Source: Fusobacteriaceae bacterium (GTDB taxonomy: Bacteria; Fusobacteriota; Fusobacteriia; Fusobacteriales; Fusobacteriaceae). Taken from it: DNA of 54,531 bases. Below are positions 25,899 through 35,102 of the stretch, in pieces; position 1 is the first letter of the stretch, and each line of letters starts with the position of its first letter. The notes under the pieces were generated by a model, which was given only the letters and a program-made list of their open reading frames with translations, did no database searches and was not told the DNA's origin. The stretch is from NCBI GenBank assembly GCA_900764925.1, contig CAAFPW010000092.1, positions 1 through 54,531 on the forward strand. Reading direction: 5' to 3'. Both the position numbers and the translations under genes were made by a program.

Positions 25899-26423
25899 CT
25901 AATCTTCCAATTGACTTTCACTATCTTTAACTGATAATTTTGAAATTTTTACCTCAATAGCTCCTACTTCTAATCCCATTCTATCAGCTAATTTACTTTT
26001 TATCTCATTTTGAATTGAAGATGATTTTCCTGATATGTTTCCATTAGAAAGCATATCCATTCTCACTTTTATATTAAACTTTCTACCTTTTTTAGAAGTT
26101 TCAACTCTAATATTTGAAATCTCTTTATCTTTTGATAGCAACTCTCTTATAAAGCTAGTAACAGAAGCTGATGAAATATAGACTACACCATCTTCAGTTT
26201 TTATCTCATAATCCTTACTCTTTTCAAAGAGTGATAAAAATTTTAAAATTGAAATAATAAAATAGAGTATTGAGATAATAAGTACAATTATATCATAGCT
26301 CAAAGTTCCTATATAGGCATTAAATTGAACTAAGTATTTAGGTACAGCTACATACACAATACCTGTTATAGATAGTAGGAATATTCCTAACCACGCAAAA
26401 AAGAAAATAATTTTTTTAATCAT
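25899..26423 (-). CDS. AmaP-like membrane anchor of Asp23
   Basis: About 174 residues: two N-terminal transmembrane helices (about 5-25 and 45-68) followed by a soluble domain that itself resembles Asp23 (EDGVVYISSASVTSFIREL through EVGAIEVKISKL). This is the layout of AmaP, which tethers Asp23 to the membrane in staphylococci. The start at 26423 follows GGGTGG; the longer frame has no better site. A hairpin separates it from asp23 upstream. Confidence 0.8.
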   Translation of the reverse strand: MIKKIIFFFAWLGIFLLSITGIVYVAVPKYLVQFNAYIGTLSYDIIVLIISILYFIISILKFLSLFEKSKDYEIKTEDGVVYISSASVTSFIRELLSKDKEISNIRVETSKKGRKFNIKVRMDMLSNGNISGKSSSIQNEIKSKLADRMGLEVGAIEVKISKLSVKDSESQLED

Positions 26424-26446
26424 AATTACCACCCATAATAAAAGAT

Positions 26447-26470
26447 TAGAGGTGCTTTTAAACACCTCTA
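26447..26470 (-). other. Intercistronic stem-loop between asp23 and amaP
   Basis: TAGAGGTG and CACCTCTA pair perfectly around an eight-base loop in the gap between the two genes, followed on the minus strand by ATCTTTTATTA. Without a full T-run it looks like a leaky terminator or a 3' stabiliser that would raise Asp23 above its anchor. Confidence 0.6.
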
Positions 26471-26475
26471 TGGAG

Positions 26476-26850
26476 TTATGCTTCTAAGTCTTCTTCCTCT
26501 TCAGAAACCTCTTCTGTTCTAATTTTTACATCTTGAACATAAACGTTTACTTCTACAACTTTTAGCCCACTTAATTCAGATACAGCTTTTAAAACTGCTT
26601 TTTGTACATCATGAGCTACTTCAGAGATAAGGTATCCATACTCAACAACTATGAATATTTCGATACTACACTCTTTTTCTCCTACTTCTACTTTAACACC
26701 ATTTGTAGGTCTTTTCTTTCCTAAGATTTTACTAACTTCATCAGCTACTCCTCCAGCTAACTTATACACACCCTCTACATCAGAAGCTGCTTTAGCCGCT
26801 ATTGTTTTCACCACATCATCAGATATTCTTATATTTCCTAATTCACTCAT
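26476..26850 (-). CDS. Asp23/Gls24-family protein
   Basis: A 124-residue envelope-stress-type protein with the family core GNIRISDDVVKTIAAKAASD near the N-terminus and VEYGYLISEVAHDVQKAV, ending in an acidic tail (EEVSEEEEDLEA). The position after accC equals that of yqhY in Bacillus, whose product affects acetyl-CoA carboxylase and lipid homeostasis (established for that genus). The ATG at 26850 is chosen because the upstream GTG is part of the GGAGGTG ribosome site. Confidence 0.88.
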   Translation of the reverse strand: MSELGNIRISDDVVKTIAAKAASDVEGVYKLAGGVADEVSKILGKKRPTNGVKVEVGEKECSIEIFIVVEYGYLISEVAHDVQKAVLKAVSELSGLKVVEVNVYVQDVKIRTEEVSEEEEDLEA

Positions 26851-26921
26851 CTGTAACACCTCCGTGTAATCTCTTTATATATTATAGCTAATTTTTTCAA
26901 AAAAAACTACTACTTATATAA

Positions 26922-28268
26922 TTATTTTTTTGAAAAATTTTCTTCTATAAAGTTTGTAGAAGTTTTTCCAGCTAAATAAAGCTCATTATTTAAAACCTCT
27001 AGGTGGAAAGGTATAGTAGTATCTATTCCTTCAATTATATACTCCTCTAGAGCTCTCTTCATCTTCGCAATAGCTTCCTCTCTATTTATTCCAAAAGCTA
27101 TAAGTTTTCCTATCATAGAATCATAATATGGACTGATCTCATAACCTTGGTATGAGTGTGAATCTATTCTTATTCCATTTCCTCCTGGTGCTATATATTT
27201 TGTAAGTACTCCTGGAGAAGGTAAGAAGTTATTTTCTGGGTCTTCCGCATTTATTCTACACTCAATAGCGTGTCCAAAAAGTTGAATATCCTCTTGATTG
27301 ATATTCAATTTAGCTCCAGATGCTATTTGAATTTGTAGCTTTATAATATCTAATCCTGTTACCATCTCTGTTACAGTATGCTCAACTTGAACTCTTGTAT
27401 TCATCTCCATAAAATAGAACTTGTTGTCTTTATCAACTAAGAACTCTAAAGTTCCAGCTGAGTCATAGTTTATAGCCTTAGCTAAAGTTACTGCTGCCTC
27501 TCCCATAGCCTTTCTTACTGGATATGGTAAAGAAAATGATGGAGCCTCCTCTATTAATTTTTGATGTCTTCTTTGGATAGAACAATCTCTCTCTCCTAAA
27601 TAGATAACATTTCCATATTTATCTCCTAGAATTTGAATCTCTATGTGTCTAGGGTTTTCTACGAATTTCTCTATATATACATCTGGGTTTCCGAAAGCTG
27701 CTCCAGCTTCTGTTTGAGCTGCCACTATATTAGTTTCTAATTCCTCATCATTTCTGGCGATTCTCATTCCTTTTCCACCACCACCAGCTGTGGCTTTTAT
27801 CATAACTGGATAAGTTATTCTCTCATTTACATCTTTTTTAGCTTCCTCTATGCTTCTTACTATTCCTGTTCCATTAGTTAATGGCACATTATTAGCAATA
27901 GCTGTGGCTCTAGCTGTTGCCTTGTCCCCCATCTTAGTTATACACTCTGGTCTAGGTCCTATGAAAGTGATATTGTGCTCTTCACATATAGATGCAAACT
28001 TAGCATTTTCAGACAAGAATCCATATCCTGGGTGAATTGCATCTGCTCCTGTAATCTCTGCTGCTGCTATTATATTAGGTACTTTTAAATATGATTCTGT
28101 ACTTGAAACTCCTCCTATACAAACAGCTTCATCAGCAAGTCTTACATGTAAACTCTCTTTATCTGCCACAGAATATACAGCAACTGTTTTTATTCCTAAT
28201 TCCTTAGCTGCTCTTATTATTCTTACAGCAATCTCTCCTCTATTGGCAATAAGTATTTTTTTAAACAT
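26922..28268 (-). CDS. accC: Biotin carboxylase subunit of acetyl-CoA carboxylase
   Basis: A 448-residue ATP-grasp enzyme that carboxylates biotin on the carrier protein. Motifs are complete: KKILIANRGEIAVRI at the N-terminus, the glycine loop TAGGGGKGMR, ERDCSIQRRHQK, and EMNTRVQVEHTVTE in the active site. The start at 28268 follows AGGAGG. It lies 34 bases after accB. It looks fully functional, in contrast to the neighbouring carrier protein. Confidence 0.95.
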   Translation of the reverse strand: MFKKILIANRGEIAVRIIRAAKELGIKTVAVYSVADKESLHVRLADEAVCIGGVSSTESYLKVPNIIAAAEITGADAIHPGYGFLSENAKFASICEEHNITFIGPRPECITKMGDKATARATAIANNVPLTNGTGIVRSIEEAKKDVNERITYPVMIKATAGGGGKGMRIARNDEELETNIVAAQTEAGAAFGNPDVYIEKFVENPRHIEIQILGDKYGNVIYLGERDCSIQRRHQKLIEEAPSFSLPYPVRKAMGEAAVTLAKAINYDSAGTLEFLVDKDNKFYFMEMNTRVQVEHTVTEMVTGLDIIKLQIQIASGAKLNINQEDIQLFGHAIECRINAEDPENNFLPSPGVLTKYIAPGGNGIRIDSHSYQGYEISPYYDSMIGKLIAFGINREEAIAKMKRALEEYIIEGIDTTIPFHLEVLNNELYLAGKTSTNFIEENFSKK

Positions 28269-28302
28269 TATTTCTTCCTCCTGATAATCCAAGATATTTC
28301 GA

Positions 28303-28728
28303 TTATGAAATTCTTACTTTTATTAATGGTCTTCCATAATCTACTGGATCACCATTTTCTACATATATCTCCTCTATTACTCCTGATAACTTTGAAACAA
28401 CAGGTAAAGATACCCCAACAGCAATTACCTCTCCTAACTCTTGTCCCACTTTGATCTCTTGACCAACTTGAATCTTTGGAGTTCCATCTTTCTTCATATA
28501 GTTATATCTTCCTATATGCTCAGAAGTCACTTCTTTACAATTTTCTACAACCTTTTTAGTTTCAACTTTTTTCTCTTCAGTTTTTACTGGTTTAGTTACT
28601 TTTTCTTCTGGAATTAAAGAACCTTTTATATTAATCTTTATATCTGATGTCTCTAAAGACAATTCTGTCAATTTTTTTTCTTGAAGAATCTTCATTAATT
28701 CTTCTATCGTATTCATATCACCTTTCAT
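28303..28728 (-). CDS. accB: AccB-like carrier protein lacking the biotinyl-lysine motif
   Basis: The 141-residue protein has an AccB layout: N-terminal helix MNTIEELMKILQEKKLTELS, a charged linker with EEKKVETKKV, and a C-terminal biotinyl-like domain (VGQEIKVGQELGEV ... SGVIEEIYVENGDPVDYGRPL). At the hairpin where carriers have EAMKMMN, this one reads IAVGVSLPV, so the lysine that receives biotin is replaced by glycine. The DNA was re-read codon by codon around 28391-28435 and the frame is clean on both sides, so this is not a local frameshift. It may be a regulatory or structural subunit, with a true carrier encoded elsewhere. Start at 28728 follows AAGGAGG. Confidence 0.85.
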   Translation of the reverse strand: MKGDMNTIEELMKILQEKKLTELSLETSDIKINIKGSLIPEEKVTKPVKTEEKKVETKKVVENCKEVTSEHIGRYNYMKKDGTPKIQVGQEIKVGQELGEVIAVGVSLPVVSKLSGVIEEIYVENGDPVDYGRPLIKVRIS

Positions 28729-28751
28729 AAAATCCTCCTTATTTTTTATAT

Positions 28752-28780
28752 ATTTTACCACTAACCACTGTTTATTTCAA
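28752..28780 (-). promoter_or_regulatory. Promoter of the accB-nusB operon
   Basis: -35 TTGAAA (28780-28775), 17-base spacer, -10 TAAAAT (28757-28752). It lies just before accB, directly after the dnaE stop. The spacer holds a repeated AGTGG but no recognised operator. Confidence 0.6.
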
Positions 28781-28795
28781 CAAAAATTACTACTG

Positions 28796-31700
28796 TTATC
28801 TTATTGTTATTTTCTCATCCCCCATCAAATTGGCAATTTCATCAAGAAAAATCTTACTTGGTGTAATTGAATATCTACTCTTTTTTACTTCCTTATGGTT
28901 TTCGCTCTTTATAGCAAAAAAAACAGGCGTATCTCCTTCTGAACTTTTTAAAATCTCTTTCAAACGACTAAATTTCTCTTTATCCTCTTCAGTCATTAGA
29001 ATATATAATTTCATATTTTTTTCTCTAGTTACATCATCTAAAAACTTCAATTTTCTAACTATGAGTTTTTTATTCTCTTCTCCCTTAAAGTAATCTACCT
29101 GTATATTTCCCTCTATATATACAGCTTTTCCCCCTATAAGTATATGAGCACTCTTCTCATAATCTCTTGGAAAAATAACACAGGATATCTTATCATAATA
29201 ATCTTCTAATTCAAATACTCCCATTATTTGACCAGAACCCTTTGTCACAATTTTCTTCACACTCCTTAGTATACCACATGTTTTAAAAATTTGTGTAGAC
29301 TTTTCTTCTTTTAGCTCACTTATAGGAGAAAACCTGAATATTTTTATCATCCTTCTATAATTATCCAATGGATGTGCACTAAAATAAAACCCTAAATACT
29401 CCTTCTCCTTAGCTAAAATCTCTTCCAAAGTATATTCTGGAAGTTGTTGTAACTTAAATGCTCCCAATGTGGATTTAGCCTCTCCAAATAGATTCATCTG
29501 TTGAATATCATCCTCTTTTAACTTTCTATTGGAATAGTCTAAAATTTTATCTATTGACTCAAACTTCTCTTTTCTATTCCCTGGTAAACTGTCCAATGCC
29601 CCAGCTAATATCAGAGATTCCAAAGCTTTTTTATTCAATCCATGTTGCTTTGTTCTAAGTACAAAATCCTCTAAACTCTTGTACTCTCCATTTTCTCTAT
29701 ACTCTTCCAATATCTTTTCAGATATTCCTTCTCCCACATTTTTTATAGCTGCTAATGAGAATATTATTCCATCTTTATCCACTCTAAATTTTGAACTTGC
29801 TCTATTTACATCTGGAAGATGTAGTTTTAAATTATGAATCTTTGCATCTTCAACATAATAAGCAATATCCTCTATATGAGCCATCTCTGATGTCATAAGA
29901 GCAGCATAATAGTGCTTCATATAGTGAGCTTTGAAATAAGCTGTCCAATAGGCTATAAGGGCATAAGCTGCTGAGTGAGATTTATTAAATCCATATCCAG
30001 CAAACTTATCTATTAATTCAAACATCTCAATTGCTTTCTCTTCACTATATCCATTAGCAATTGAACGAGTAATAAACTTCTCTCTATTCTCCTCCATTAT
30101 TTGAACATTCTTTTTCCCCATAGCTCTTCTTAAAAGGTCTGCTTCTCCCAAAGAGTATCCAGCCATTATATTGGCTATCTTCATTACCTGTTCTTGATAG
30201 AGAATTACACCATAGGTCTCCTTCAATGTCTGCTCCAAAGATGGGTGTGGATATTTTATCTCAACAGTCCCATTTTTTCCATTGATAAAATCCTCTACCA
30301 TTCCAGAGCCAAGTGGTCCTGGTCTATATAGAGCCAATAGCGCAATTATATCTTCAAATTTATCAGGCTTTAATTTAACTAAAATTTTTCTAATCCCTAC
30401 TGATTCCATCTGGAATACTCCTGATGTATCCCCTCTTGAAAGCAGTTCATATACTTTTTTTGAAGTAAGAGGTATATCCTCTAATCTTATCTCTTCTCCC
30501 AAATCCTCACGAATATAATCAATGGTTCTCTGTAAGTTAGTTAAATTTCTAAGACCTAAAAAATCCATTTTTAAAAGTCCTAACTCCTCTAACTCCTTCA
30601 TCTGATACTGAGTTGAAACCACTTTATTCTTTGTATCACAATATAATGGAACTGTTTCTGTCAAAGGATCTTTGGTTATTACAATACCTGCTGCATGAAT
30701 AGAAGCATGTCTTACCTTGTTTTCTATTCTTGCTGATATATCTATCACCCTTTGCAACTCTCTATCTTCAAGATACTGCTTTCTAAACTCATCTACCCCT
30801 TCTAAAGTCTGCTTTATCGTAGCATTAAAAGGAACTAGTTTAGCTATATTATCTATTTTTGTAAGCGATATATTCAAAACTCTTCCTACATCACGTATAG
30901 CGGCTCTCGCCTTTAGTGTTCCAAAGGTAATTATTTGTGCTACTCTATCAGCACCATACTTCTCAATTACATAATCTATTACCTCTTGTCTTCTCTCTTG
31001 ACAAATATCTATATCTATATCTGGCATAGAGATTCTCTCAGGGTTTAAAAATCTCTCAAAAATCAAGTTATACTTTAATGGATCTAACTGAGTTATTCCT
31101 AGGGCATAAGCTATCAAACTTCCCGCTGCTGATCCTCTTCCAGGACCTATTGGAATATTTTTTCTCCTAGCAAAATCTATGAAGTCCCAAACTACAACAA
31201 AATACCCAGCATATCCCATCTTTTCTATGATTCCTAATTCATACTCCACTCTCTCTACAACACTTTTAGTAAGACCTTGAGGGTATCTCTTAGCAAGTCC
31301 CATATACACCAGTTTTCTCAAAAAAGCTTCTATGCTTTTTACACAAGTTGGTATTTTGTAATCTGGAAATTTAAAGTGACCAAACTCTATGTCTACATTA
31401 CATTTCTCAGCAATCACTGTGGTATTGTCAACAGCTTCTCTATATTTCTCTCCCAACTGCTCCAATACCTGTTCCCTACTTTTTAAAAATAACTCCTCTG
31501 TCTCTATTCTCATCCTATTTTCATCAGAAATTTTGGCTCCTGTTTGTATACAGATAAGTATATCTTGTAGAGTGTGCTCCCCTTCATTGACATAATGAGT
31601 ATCATTGGTAGCTACAAGCTCTAAGGACTTAGCTTTTGCTAGAGTGTATAATTTCTCATTTAAAGCTACCTGTCCCTTCACTCCATTAGCCTGTACCTCT

Positions 31701-32212
31701 ATATAGAAATTATCCTTTCCAAAAATATCTACATACTCATCTATGGCTTTTAATATATTTTCTTCAGGTTCCATATCTATAATTCTTCTTGAGATTTCTC
31801 CATTCATACAAGCGGATAAAGCAATAAGCCCATCACTATGCTCTCTTAAAAATTTTTTATCCACTCTAGGCTTGTAATAAAATCCTCTAATAAAACTTTC
31901 CGAACTTATTTTAAGAAGATTTTTATACCCAATATTATTTTTAGCTAAGAGAATCAAGTGGAAATTTCTTCCCTCTTTATCCTCCATATTATTTTCACAT
32001 ATATAAGCCTCTATTCCAATTATTGGTTTTATCCCTTTTTTTCTAGCTTTCTTATAAAATTCTAAAGCTCCAAAAAGATTTCCATGATCTGTTATAGCAA
32101 TAGCTTGCATCCCTAATTCTTTAGCTCTGTTTACATAGTCATCTATCTTTCCCACTCCATCAAGGAGGCTATATTCAGTATGAAGATGTAAATGTACAAA
32201 ATTTTTAATCAT
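28796..32212 (-). CDS. dnaE: DNA polymerase III alpha subunit (DnaE)
   Basis: A 1138-residue replicative polymerase. Order: PHP domain (FVHLHLHTEYSLLDG, AITDHGNLFGALEF), polymerase palm with catalytic aspartates in PDIDIDICQERR (about residue 400) and GPGRGSAAGSLIAYALG just before, tandem helix-hairpin-helix region, and a C-terminal OB fold (GQIMGVFELEDYYDKISCVIF). Length is normal for DnaE1/DnaE. GAGGAGG before the ATG fixes the start. It is transcribed apart from the acc operon, whose -35 box overlaps the region just past its stop. Confidence 0.96.
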   Translation of the reverse strand: MIKNFVHLHLHTEYSLLDGVGKIDDYVNRAKELGMQAIAITDHGNLFGALEFYKKARKKGIKPIIGIEAYICENNMEDKEGRNFHLILLAKNNIGYKNLLKISSESFIRGFYYKPRVDKKFLREHSDGLIALSACMNGEISRRIIDMEPEENILKAIDEYVDIFGKDNFYIEVQANGVKGQVALNEKLYTLAKAKSLELVATNDTHYVNEGEHTLQDILICIQTGAKISDENRMRIETEELFLKSREQVLEQLGEKYREAVDNTTVIAEKCNVDIEFGHFKFPDYKIPTCVKSIEAFLRKLVYMGLAKRYPQGLTKSVVERVEYELGIIEKMGYAGYFVVVWDFIDFARRKNIPIGPGRGSAAGSLIAYALGITQLDPLKYNLIFERFLNPERISMPDIDIDICQERRQEVIDYVIEKYGADRVAQIITFGTLKARAAIRDVGRVLNISLTKIDNIAKLVPFNATIKQTLEGVDEFRKQYLEDRELQRVIDISARIENKVRHASIHAAGIVITKDPLTETVPLYCDTKNKVVSTQYQMKELEELGLLKMDFLGLRNLTNLQRTIDYIREDLGEEIRLEDIPLTSKKVYELLSRGDTSGVFQMESVGIRKILVKLKPDKFEDIIALLALYRPGPLGSGMVEDFINGKNGTVEIKYPHPSLEQTLKETYGVILYQEQVMKIANIMAGYSLGEADLLRRAMGKKNVQIMEENREKFITRSIANGYSEEKAIEMFELIDKFAGYGFNKSHSAAYALIAYWTAYFKAHYMKHYYAALMTSEMAHIEDIAYYVEDAKIHNLKLHLPDVNRASSKFRVDKDGIIFSLAAIKNVGEGISEKILEEYRENGEYKSLEDFVLRTKQHGLNKKALESLILAGALDSLPGNRKEKFESIDKILDYSNRKLKEDDIQQMNLFGEAKSTLGAFKLQQLPEYTLEEILAKEKEYLGFYFSAHPLDNYRRMIKIFRFSPISELKEEKSTQIFKTCGILRSVKKIVTKGSGQIMGVFELEDYYDKISCVIFPRDYEKSAHILIGGKAVYIEGNIQVDYFKGEENKKLIVRKLKFLDDVTREKNMKLYILMTEEDKEKFSRLKEILKSSEGDTPVFFAIKSENHKEVKKSRYSITPSKIFLDEIANLMGDEKITIR

Positions 32213-32309
32213 ATTTTTTCCTCCTCTCTATGCCATTTCCACAATTAAAAAAGTTAATTTTATTATAACATAAAATTCATATAACTATCACCATTATTGA
32301 TTTAAAATA

Positions 32310-32726
32310 TTATATATCCTCAATATATTTTTTATATTCCTGTGATGTAAATTTAGGTTTTCCATGTTTATATTTAAAAGTATGTTTTTTACTTATCACT
32401 TCTACCTCTACATCTAATAATCCATGACCAGATAAAGCTATCTTTAAAAAAGCTGCTCTACTTAAATCTATCTTTCTTCCATACTTTTCAAATCCACCTC
32501 TATCTGTTACTACTACTATCACAGATTTTTTATTAGCTTTATTAGTTACTTTTAATACAGTTCCAAAGGGATACTCATTAGATGCACAAGTCAACTGATT
32601 AGAATCATAAATATATCCACTTGCTGTCAAATTTCCTTCAAATCCTTTTCCATACCAACTAGCCGTCCCCGCAGAAGTACAAGCTGTCAATATCAACATA
32701 AGCGTTCCTAATAAAAAAAATCTCAT
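32310..32726 (-). CDS. rlpA: RlpA-like lipoprotein (double-psi beta-barrel)
   Basis: A 138-residue exported protein with a lipobox (LILTAC16) and a double-psi beta-barrel: ASWYGKGFEGNLTASGYIYD, VTDRGGF and KIDLSRAAFLKIA. RlpA proteins bind or cleave denuded peptidoglycan at the septum; the catalytic aspartate/histidine region appears as DRGG. No SPOR domain is present. The start at 32726 has GGGAG upstream; the upstream GTG is within that site. It marks the left edge of the accessory island. Confidence 0.82.
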   Translation of the reverse strand: MRFFLLGTLMLILTACTSAGTASWYGKGFEGNLTASGYIYDSNQLTCASNEYPFGTVLKVTNKANKKSVIVVVTDRGGFEKYGRKIDLSRAAFLKIALSGHGLLDVEVEVISKKHTFKYKHGKPKFTSQEYKKYIEDI

Positions 32727-32804
32727 CTTTTCTCCCACCCTCTCAATATTAAATATTTTTACTGTTATATTTATTATATCATATTAACTCTCAATAGTGT
32801 GAAA

Positions 32805-32838
32805 AAAGAAAAAACCCCACAAACATTGAGTTTGTGAG
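32805..32838 (-). terminator. Terminator at the left edge of the island
   Basis: Minus strand: CTCACAAAC and GTTTGTGGG arms around a five-base loop, followed by TTTTTTC. About 170 bases after the stop of the hydrolase gene at 33013; the intervening stretch (32841-33012) is AT-rich and holds no gene I can support. Confidence 0.75.
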
Positions 32839-33012
32839 GTATATAATTCCATGCAAATTATCTTTTTGAGAATTTGAAATCCTTAATTTTATTAGTGTGA
32901 TTATATATTTTGTTACCTATATGTCACCTACAAGGGTATTTTTAGATAAATTTTTATTTCTTTTATGTCATATTTTATAAGTAGTTACTCTTTTATCACT
33001 TCATACCTATTA

Positions 33013-33987
33013 TTATTCATTGTCATATTCTTCATATAATCCATCCAAATAATAAGTCATTTTAAATTCTTTTAAATTTCCTTCAAGAGTTAATACTCCA
33101 TAATCACAGTCATCATCTTCTTTTTCTTTACCTAAAATAAAAATATCTTTATAATTTTTTAAATAATTTTGTAAAATTTCTTTTTTAGGAAGATTTCCAG
33201 TTTTATAAGAAGTTGTACAAGCTATCATTTGATTAGGAGTATCATTTTCAATTTTTTCTGCTAAAATATCAGAAGTAGATGAAGCATGATGAGGAATTTT
33301 AAGCAAATTAATTTCTTTTAATTTTTTTTTATTTAATAATTTTATTGTTTTATTTTCAATATCTCCTGTTAATAATATTGTATAACCAATTCCTGAGTCT
33401 TCTGAATAAATTTCAAATTTTAAACATATAGAAAAATCATTTACATTTCTATTTGAATTACTTTTTATTTCTTCAATTACTCCTGAATGAGGTGCTAAAC
33501 TTTTTATTTTAAAAGAAAATACTCTCTCATCTGAAATAAAATCTCGTTCATAAACAAGATTTTCCCCACCATCATTCACTAAAGTTTTTTGGAATTTATA
33601 TTTTCCAGAATTTTCTATCATTTTCTTTAAAATTTCATTTTCTTCTGTAGTTAAACAAGGTTTTGAGAACTCAATATCTTGTGGAAGAACAAAAACAGTT
33701 TTTTTATTTGAATAATTAGTGATAATTTCTTCTAAACCAGTAGAATGATCTTCATGTGGATGTGTCCAAAAAATATAATCAAAATTTTTTAATTTGTGTT
33801 TTTCTTCAATGATTTTTTCTATAATTTTACAATTAGATTTTTTATATGAATCTATAATACTACTAAAATATATTTCATTTCCTTCTTCTAATATAAAAAT
33901 AATACTTTCTCCTTTATTTTTATATCCAATTATATATAAATACATTTTAAATTCATCTAAATTATTTAGAAAAATATCTTCCACCAA
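33013..33987 (-). CDS. Metallo-beta-lactamase-fold hydrolase (ComEC-type)
   Basis: A 324-residue metallo-beta-lactamase-fold protein. Zinc ligands are clear: H76-P-H78-E-D80-H81 in FWTHPHEDHSTGL, the bridging aspartate in ILLTGDIE, and the later histidine in LLKIPHHASST. The LLTGDIE/KIPHHAS pairing is the style of the ComEC hydrolase domain, but no membrane segments are present, so it is a cytosolic stand-alone enzyme probably acting on a phosphodiester. Start is GTG at 33987 with GAGG upstream; it overlaps the preceding small gene by 26 bases. Last gene of a four-gene cassette with a PD-(D/E)XK nuclease. Confidence 0.82.
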   Translation of the reverse strand: MVEDIFLNNLDEFKMYLYIIGYKNKGESIIFILEEGNEIYFSSIIDSYKKSNCKIIEKIIEEKHKLKNFDYIFWTHPHEDHSTGLEEIITNYSNKKTVFVLPQDIEFSKPCLTTEENEILKKMIENSGKYKFQKTLVNDGGENLVYERDFISDERVFSFKIKSLAPHSGVIEEIKSNSNRNVNDFSICLKFEIYSEDSGIGYTILLTGDIENKTIKLLNKKKLKEINLLKIPHHASSTSDILAEKIENDTPNQMIACTTSYKTGNLPKKEILQNYLKNYKDIFILGKEKEDDDCDYGVLTLEGNLKEFKMTYYLDGLYEEYDNE

Positions 33988-34252
33988 ATTTTACCTCTAT
34001 TTTTTTTGACATTATTTTTTTTACTTGTTGCATATTATTTTTGTCATTCAAAATTTCAAAGTCAGTATTATAAACTATTATTAAATCTTTTTTTATATTT
34101 CCTTCAAAATTTATATTTTTATCTTCTAAATAAAATAACTCAGTATCTTTAGCTTCAAAATTACTAACTACTTCATTTATTTTATAATTGTTTTCTTTTT
34201 CATTATTTTGATAAAAAAATTCAAACTCATTTATAATATTAATTTTCTTCAA
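33962..34252 (-). CDS. Small protein of unknown function in the nuclease/MBL cassette
   Basis: A 96-residue charged, lysine/asparagine-rich protein with no recognised domain and no membrane segment. The start is TTG at 34252: AGGTGG lies five bases upstream and no early ATG exists. It overlaps the gene before by 14 bases and the gene after by 26, the tight packing of a co-evolved cassette. It may be an adaptor or regulator of its neighbours (inference only). Confidence 0.65.
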   Translation of the reverse strand: MKKINIINEFEFFYQNNEKENNYKINEVVSNFEAKDTELFYLEDKNINFEGNIKKDLIIVYNTDFEILNDKNNMQQVKKIMSKKIEVKFGGRYFSK

Positions 34253-35057
34253 CTATACCACCTATATTTTTATTTAAAAAACTTTCTGTCATAGAATTCT
34301 TAAAAATATCAAATAATGCTAAATTTAAATTTTGTAATACTTTCTCTAAATCATTTATTTCTTTAATATCTTCTAAATTATCATTTTCAAGGATTCCAGA
34401 TATATCTAAATATCCTCTAAATGCTGTTTGTGGTTTTCCCTCTTTTTGAATTATCCCAGTTTCTATTCCTCTATTATAAAATATTAAAAATGATTTATAT
34501 TTAATAGTTTCAATTTCTCTAATTAATTTTCTTTCATATTCTTCATTTGAACTAGAAATTATTTTTTTTTCAAAATCTTCAAATAAATTTTCTAAAGATT
34601 CATATATCTTAAAACTATTCTTTTTTAAAATAACCTTATTTATTTTTAAGAATGGGTCTACTTTTTTCATAGATGATAATATTCTAATAAGAGATTTTAT
34701 ATAAGGATCTATACATTTATAATTATTTTCAGGGTCTATTTCAAAGTTTATATTATTTTTAGTTACAGATAGTTGAACATTCTCCTCAATTTGATCATTA
34801 TTGACAAATCCTTTAAATAAATGAATTCCTCCTACTATATTATTTTCAAGAACTTTACTTTGATTTCCTATTTCTATTTTTATTTCTTTTTCTTCTCCTG
34901 AATTATAGGATCTAAAATATTCATAAAAAAGTTTATTTTCTTCATCTATATATTTATTAATATCTAATGTACTACTATATTCCATTGTAATAAGAACTTT
35001 TTTCATTATATTTTCTTTTAGCATTTCTCTTGTTATTTCTTGTTTTGTTTTTTCCAT
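34239..35057 (-). CDS. TIGR04255-like protein of unknown function
   Basis: About 272 residues. The C-terminal half reads like the sporadic TIGR04255 family: a YLDISGIL strand followed by an acidic helix and then LNLALFDIFKNSMTESFL; the central INKVILKK strand also fits. This match is by eye and tentative. No catalytic motif is obvious. The start at 35057 has GAGGG eight bases upstream; the GTG at 35072 lies in that site. It sits 45 bases after the PD-(D/E)XK nuclease gene and overlaps the small gene downstream by 14 bases. Confidence 0.6.
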   Translation of the reverse strand: MEKTKQEITREMLKENIMKKVLITMEYSSTLDINKYIDEENKLFYEYFRSYNSGEEKEIKIEIGNQSKVLENNIVGGIHLFKGFVNNDQIEENVQLSVTKNNINFEIDPENNYKCIDPYIKSLIRILSSMKKVDPFLKINKVILKKNSFKIYESLENLFEDFEKKIISSSNEEYERKLIREIETIKYKSFLIFYNRGIETGIIQKEGKPQTAFRGYLDISGILENDNLEDIKEINDLEKVLQNLNLALFDIFKNSMTESFLNKNIGGIVEEN

Positions 35058-35102
35058 TTCTTTTTCCCTCACTTTCTTTGCTACTTTAATATTATTTTAT
35101 AA

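Noticed and set aside
32841..33012. Possible attachment site or integrase tail at the left edge of the island
   Set aside because: The stretch has a GTGACATATAG-like tail on the minus strand and a terminator, but no integrase coding sequence and no matching repeat near the right edge could be found.
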